A stretch of 6,061 nt of DNA from assembly GCA_002715405.1 (NCBI GenBank), contig PAZD01000012.1:11722-17782 (forward strand), in the 5' to 3' direction. Origin of the DNA: Acidimicrobiaceae bacterium (GTDB lineage Bacteria; Actinomycetota; Acidimicrobiia; Acidimicrobiales; UBA8592). The translations under genes were made by a program, and so were the position numbers. Numbering within the stretch: the first letter of the stretch is position 1; every line of letters begins with the position of its first letter. Of this stretch, positions 5,584-6,061 are shown in pieces. A model generated the notes under the pieces. The model was not told where the DNA came from. It was given only the letters and a program-made list of their open reading frames with translations, and did not search any database.

Positions 5584-5985
5584 TTGAAAGACGTGCCTGT
5601 TACGGTTCTTTCCAAATTGGAATCAACTGATTGGATTTTTCTTGCAGCGGAGGCGATCGAGGGAAAATCTGGAATTGATACAATTTTCGTTGACGTAGGG
5701 GATGTTTTCGCACTTACTGAGTTCTTTCTGATAACTAGTGGTCGAACGAGTAGACAAGTTAAAGCAATCGTCGAAGAAGTTGAAGATGTGATTAAAGCTA
5801 ATGGTGGTCCTTCGCCTCATAGGATTGAAGGAAATGATGAATTTAAATGGGTTTTGATCGATTATGGCGAGTTCTTAGTCCACGTCTTTGATAGCAACGA
5901 GCGTGCTTACTATCAACTCGAAAGGCTTTGGAGTGACAGGCCGCTCGGTTCGTTTCCTCGCAATGAAGGCGCAGAGCTTCGCTGA
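5584..5985 (+). CDS. rsfS: Ribosomal silencing factor RsfS
   Basis: RsfS (Iojap/DUF143 family) binds ribosomal protein uL14 on the 50S subunit and blocks subunit joining when nutrients are short. Family motifs visible are a first helix (LAAEAIEGKSGIDTIFVDVGD), FALTEFFLITSGRTSRQVKAIVEEVED, HRIEGNDEFKWVLIDYGEFLVHVF and RAYYQLERLWSDRP. The length of about 133 aa is normal. The start is not certain. A TTG at 5584, one base after the upstream stop, has AGGAG at 5568-5572 (11-nt spacing). A TTG at 5554 would overlap the upstream gene by 29 bp and lacks a Shine-Dalgarno sequence; a GTG at 5593 is also possible. No ATG is available near the N-terminus. The ribosome-binding site lies inside the upstream gene, so translation is probably coupled to it. 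It ends in TGA, 34 bp before a tRNA gene. NadD, LytR_C and RsfS in this order are a known actinobacterial arrangement. Confidence 0.93.
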   Translation: MKDVPVTVLSKLESTDWIFLAAEAIEGKSGIDTIFVDVGDVFALTEFFLITSGRTSRQVKAIVEEVEDVIKANGGPSPHRIEGNDEFKWVLIDYGEFLVHVFDSNERAYYQLERLWSDRPLGSFPRNEGAELR

Positions 5986-6003
5986 AGTAGAACAAATGTT
6001 GGA

Positions 6004-6009
6004 TACAGT
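6004..6009 (+). promoter_or_regulatory. Possible -10 element for tRNA-Ala
   Basis: TACAGT lies 10 bp before the tRNA 5' end, a suitable place for a -10 box. I find no good -35 hexamer 16-18 bp upstream, so the call is weak. Confidence 0.2.
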
Positions 6010-6019
6010 ACCTTCGCAA

Positions 6020-6061
6020 GGGGCTATAGCTCAGTTGGTAGAGCGCTTCCATGGCATGGAA
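6020..6061 (+). tRNA. tRNA-Ala (anticodon GGC), 3'-partial
   Basis: The first 42 nt of a tRNA are visible: acceptor strand GGGGCTA (6020-6026), TA at positions 8-9, D-stem GCTC/GAGC (6029-6032 and 6041-6044) with loop AGTTGGTA, then anticodon stem CTTCC (6046-6050) and loop ATGGCAT (6051-6057). T33 precedes the anticodon GGC (6053-6055), and GGAA starts the return strand. The GGGGCTATAGCTCAGTTGG start and the GGC anticodon are typical of tRNA-Ala reading GCC/GCU. The T-arm, acceptor 3' strand and any CCA lie beyond the right edge. It sits 34 bp after rsfS and could have its own promoter or be read through from it. Confidence 0.93.

Overview
The window reads like a chromosomal backbone segment of an actinomycete with a moderately low GC content (judged by eye, not computed). 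Three things point to Actinomycetota, and more loosely to an Acidimicrobiia-like lineage: a class II (plant/mycobacterial type) DAHP synthase, a short primary-like sigma-70 factor, and the gene order nadD - LytR_C/LCP-like membrane protein - rsfS, which is typical of Actinomycetota. The lineage is an inference. I see no insertion sequences, phage genes, CRISPR array or defence genes.

Layout. Positions 2-1192 (+) hold the C-terminal part of a CoxE-type von Willebrand factor A protein whose start lies off the left edge. It converges on a minus-strand block, 1184-3455, made of a sigma-70 family factor (2619-3455) followed 76 bp downstream by a class II DAHP synthase (from 2542 leftwards). A roughly 385-bp non-coding stretch (3456-3841) separates this block from a divergent plus-strand block: nadD (3842-4420), a membrane-anchored LytR_C protein (4431-5582), rsfS (5584-5985) and the first 42 nt of a tRNA-Ala(GGC) gene (6020 to the right edge). 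The plus-strand genes are spaced by 10 bp and 1 bp, so they are probably one operon joining NAD synthesis, a cell-envelope protein and a ribosome-silencing factor.

The clearest anomaly is in the DAHP synthase. Its frame is stopped by a single in-frame TGA (1409-1411), yet the same frame continues for 74 more codons that encode the normal, strongly conserved C-terminus, ending at a TAA at 1184-1186. The TGA sits where the family has a glycine, one base away from GGA. The part cut off holds two of the four metal ligands, so the truncated product should be inactive. This is best read as a very recent nonsense mutation or a sequence error. Recoding is less likely, because nadD and rsfS end in TGA.

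Secondary points are a sigma factor with altered residues at the canonical -10 and -35 contact positions, an LCP-like domain without its catalytic arginine, and an intergenic region with four consecutive potential hairpins and two seven-G tracts. I found no convincing undescribed system; most of the window is ordinary housekeeping sequence.
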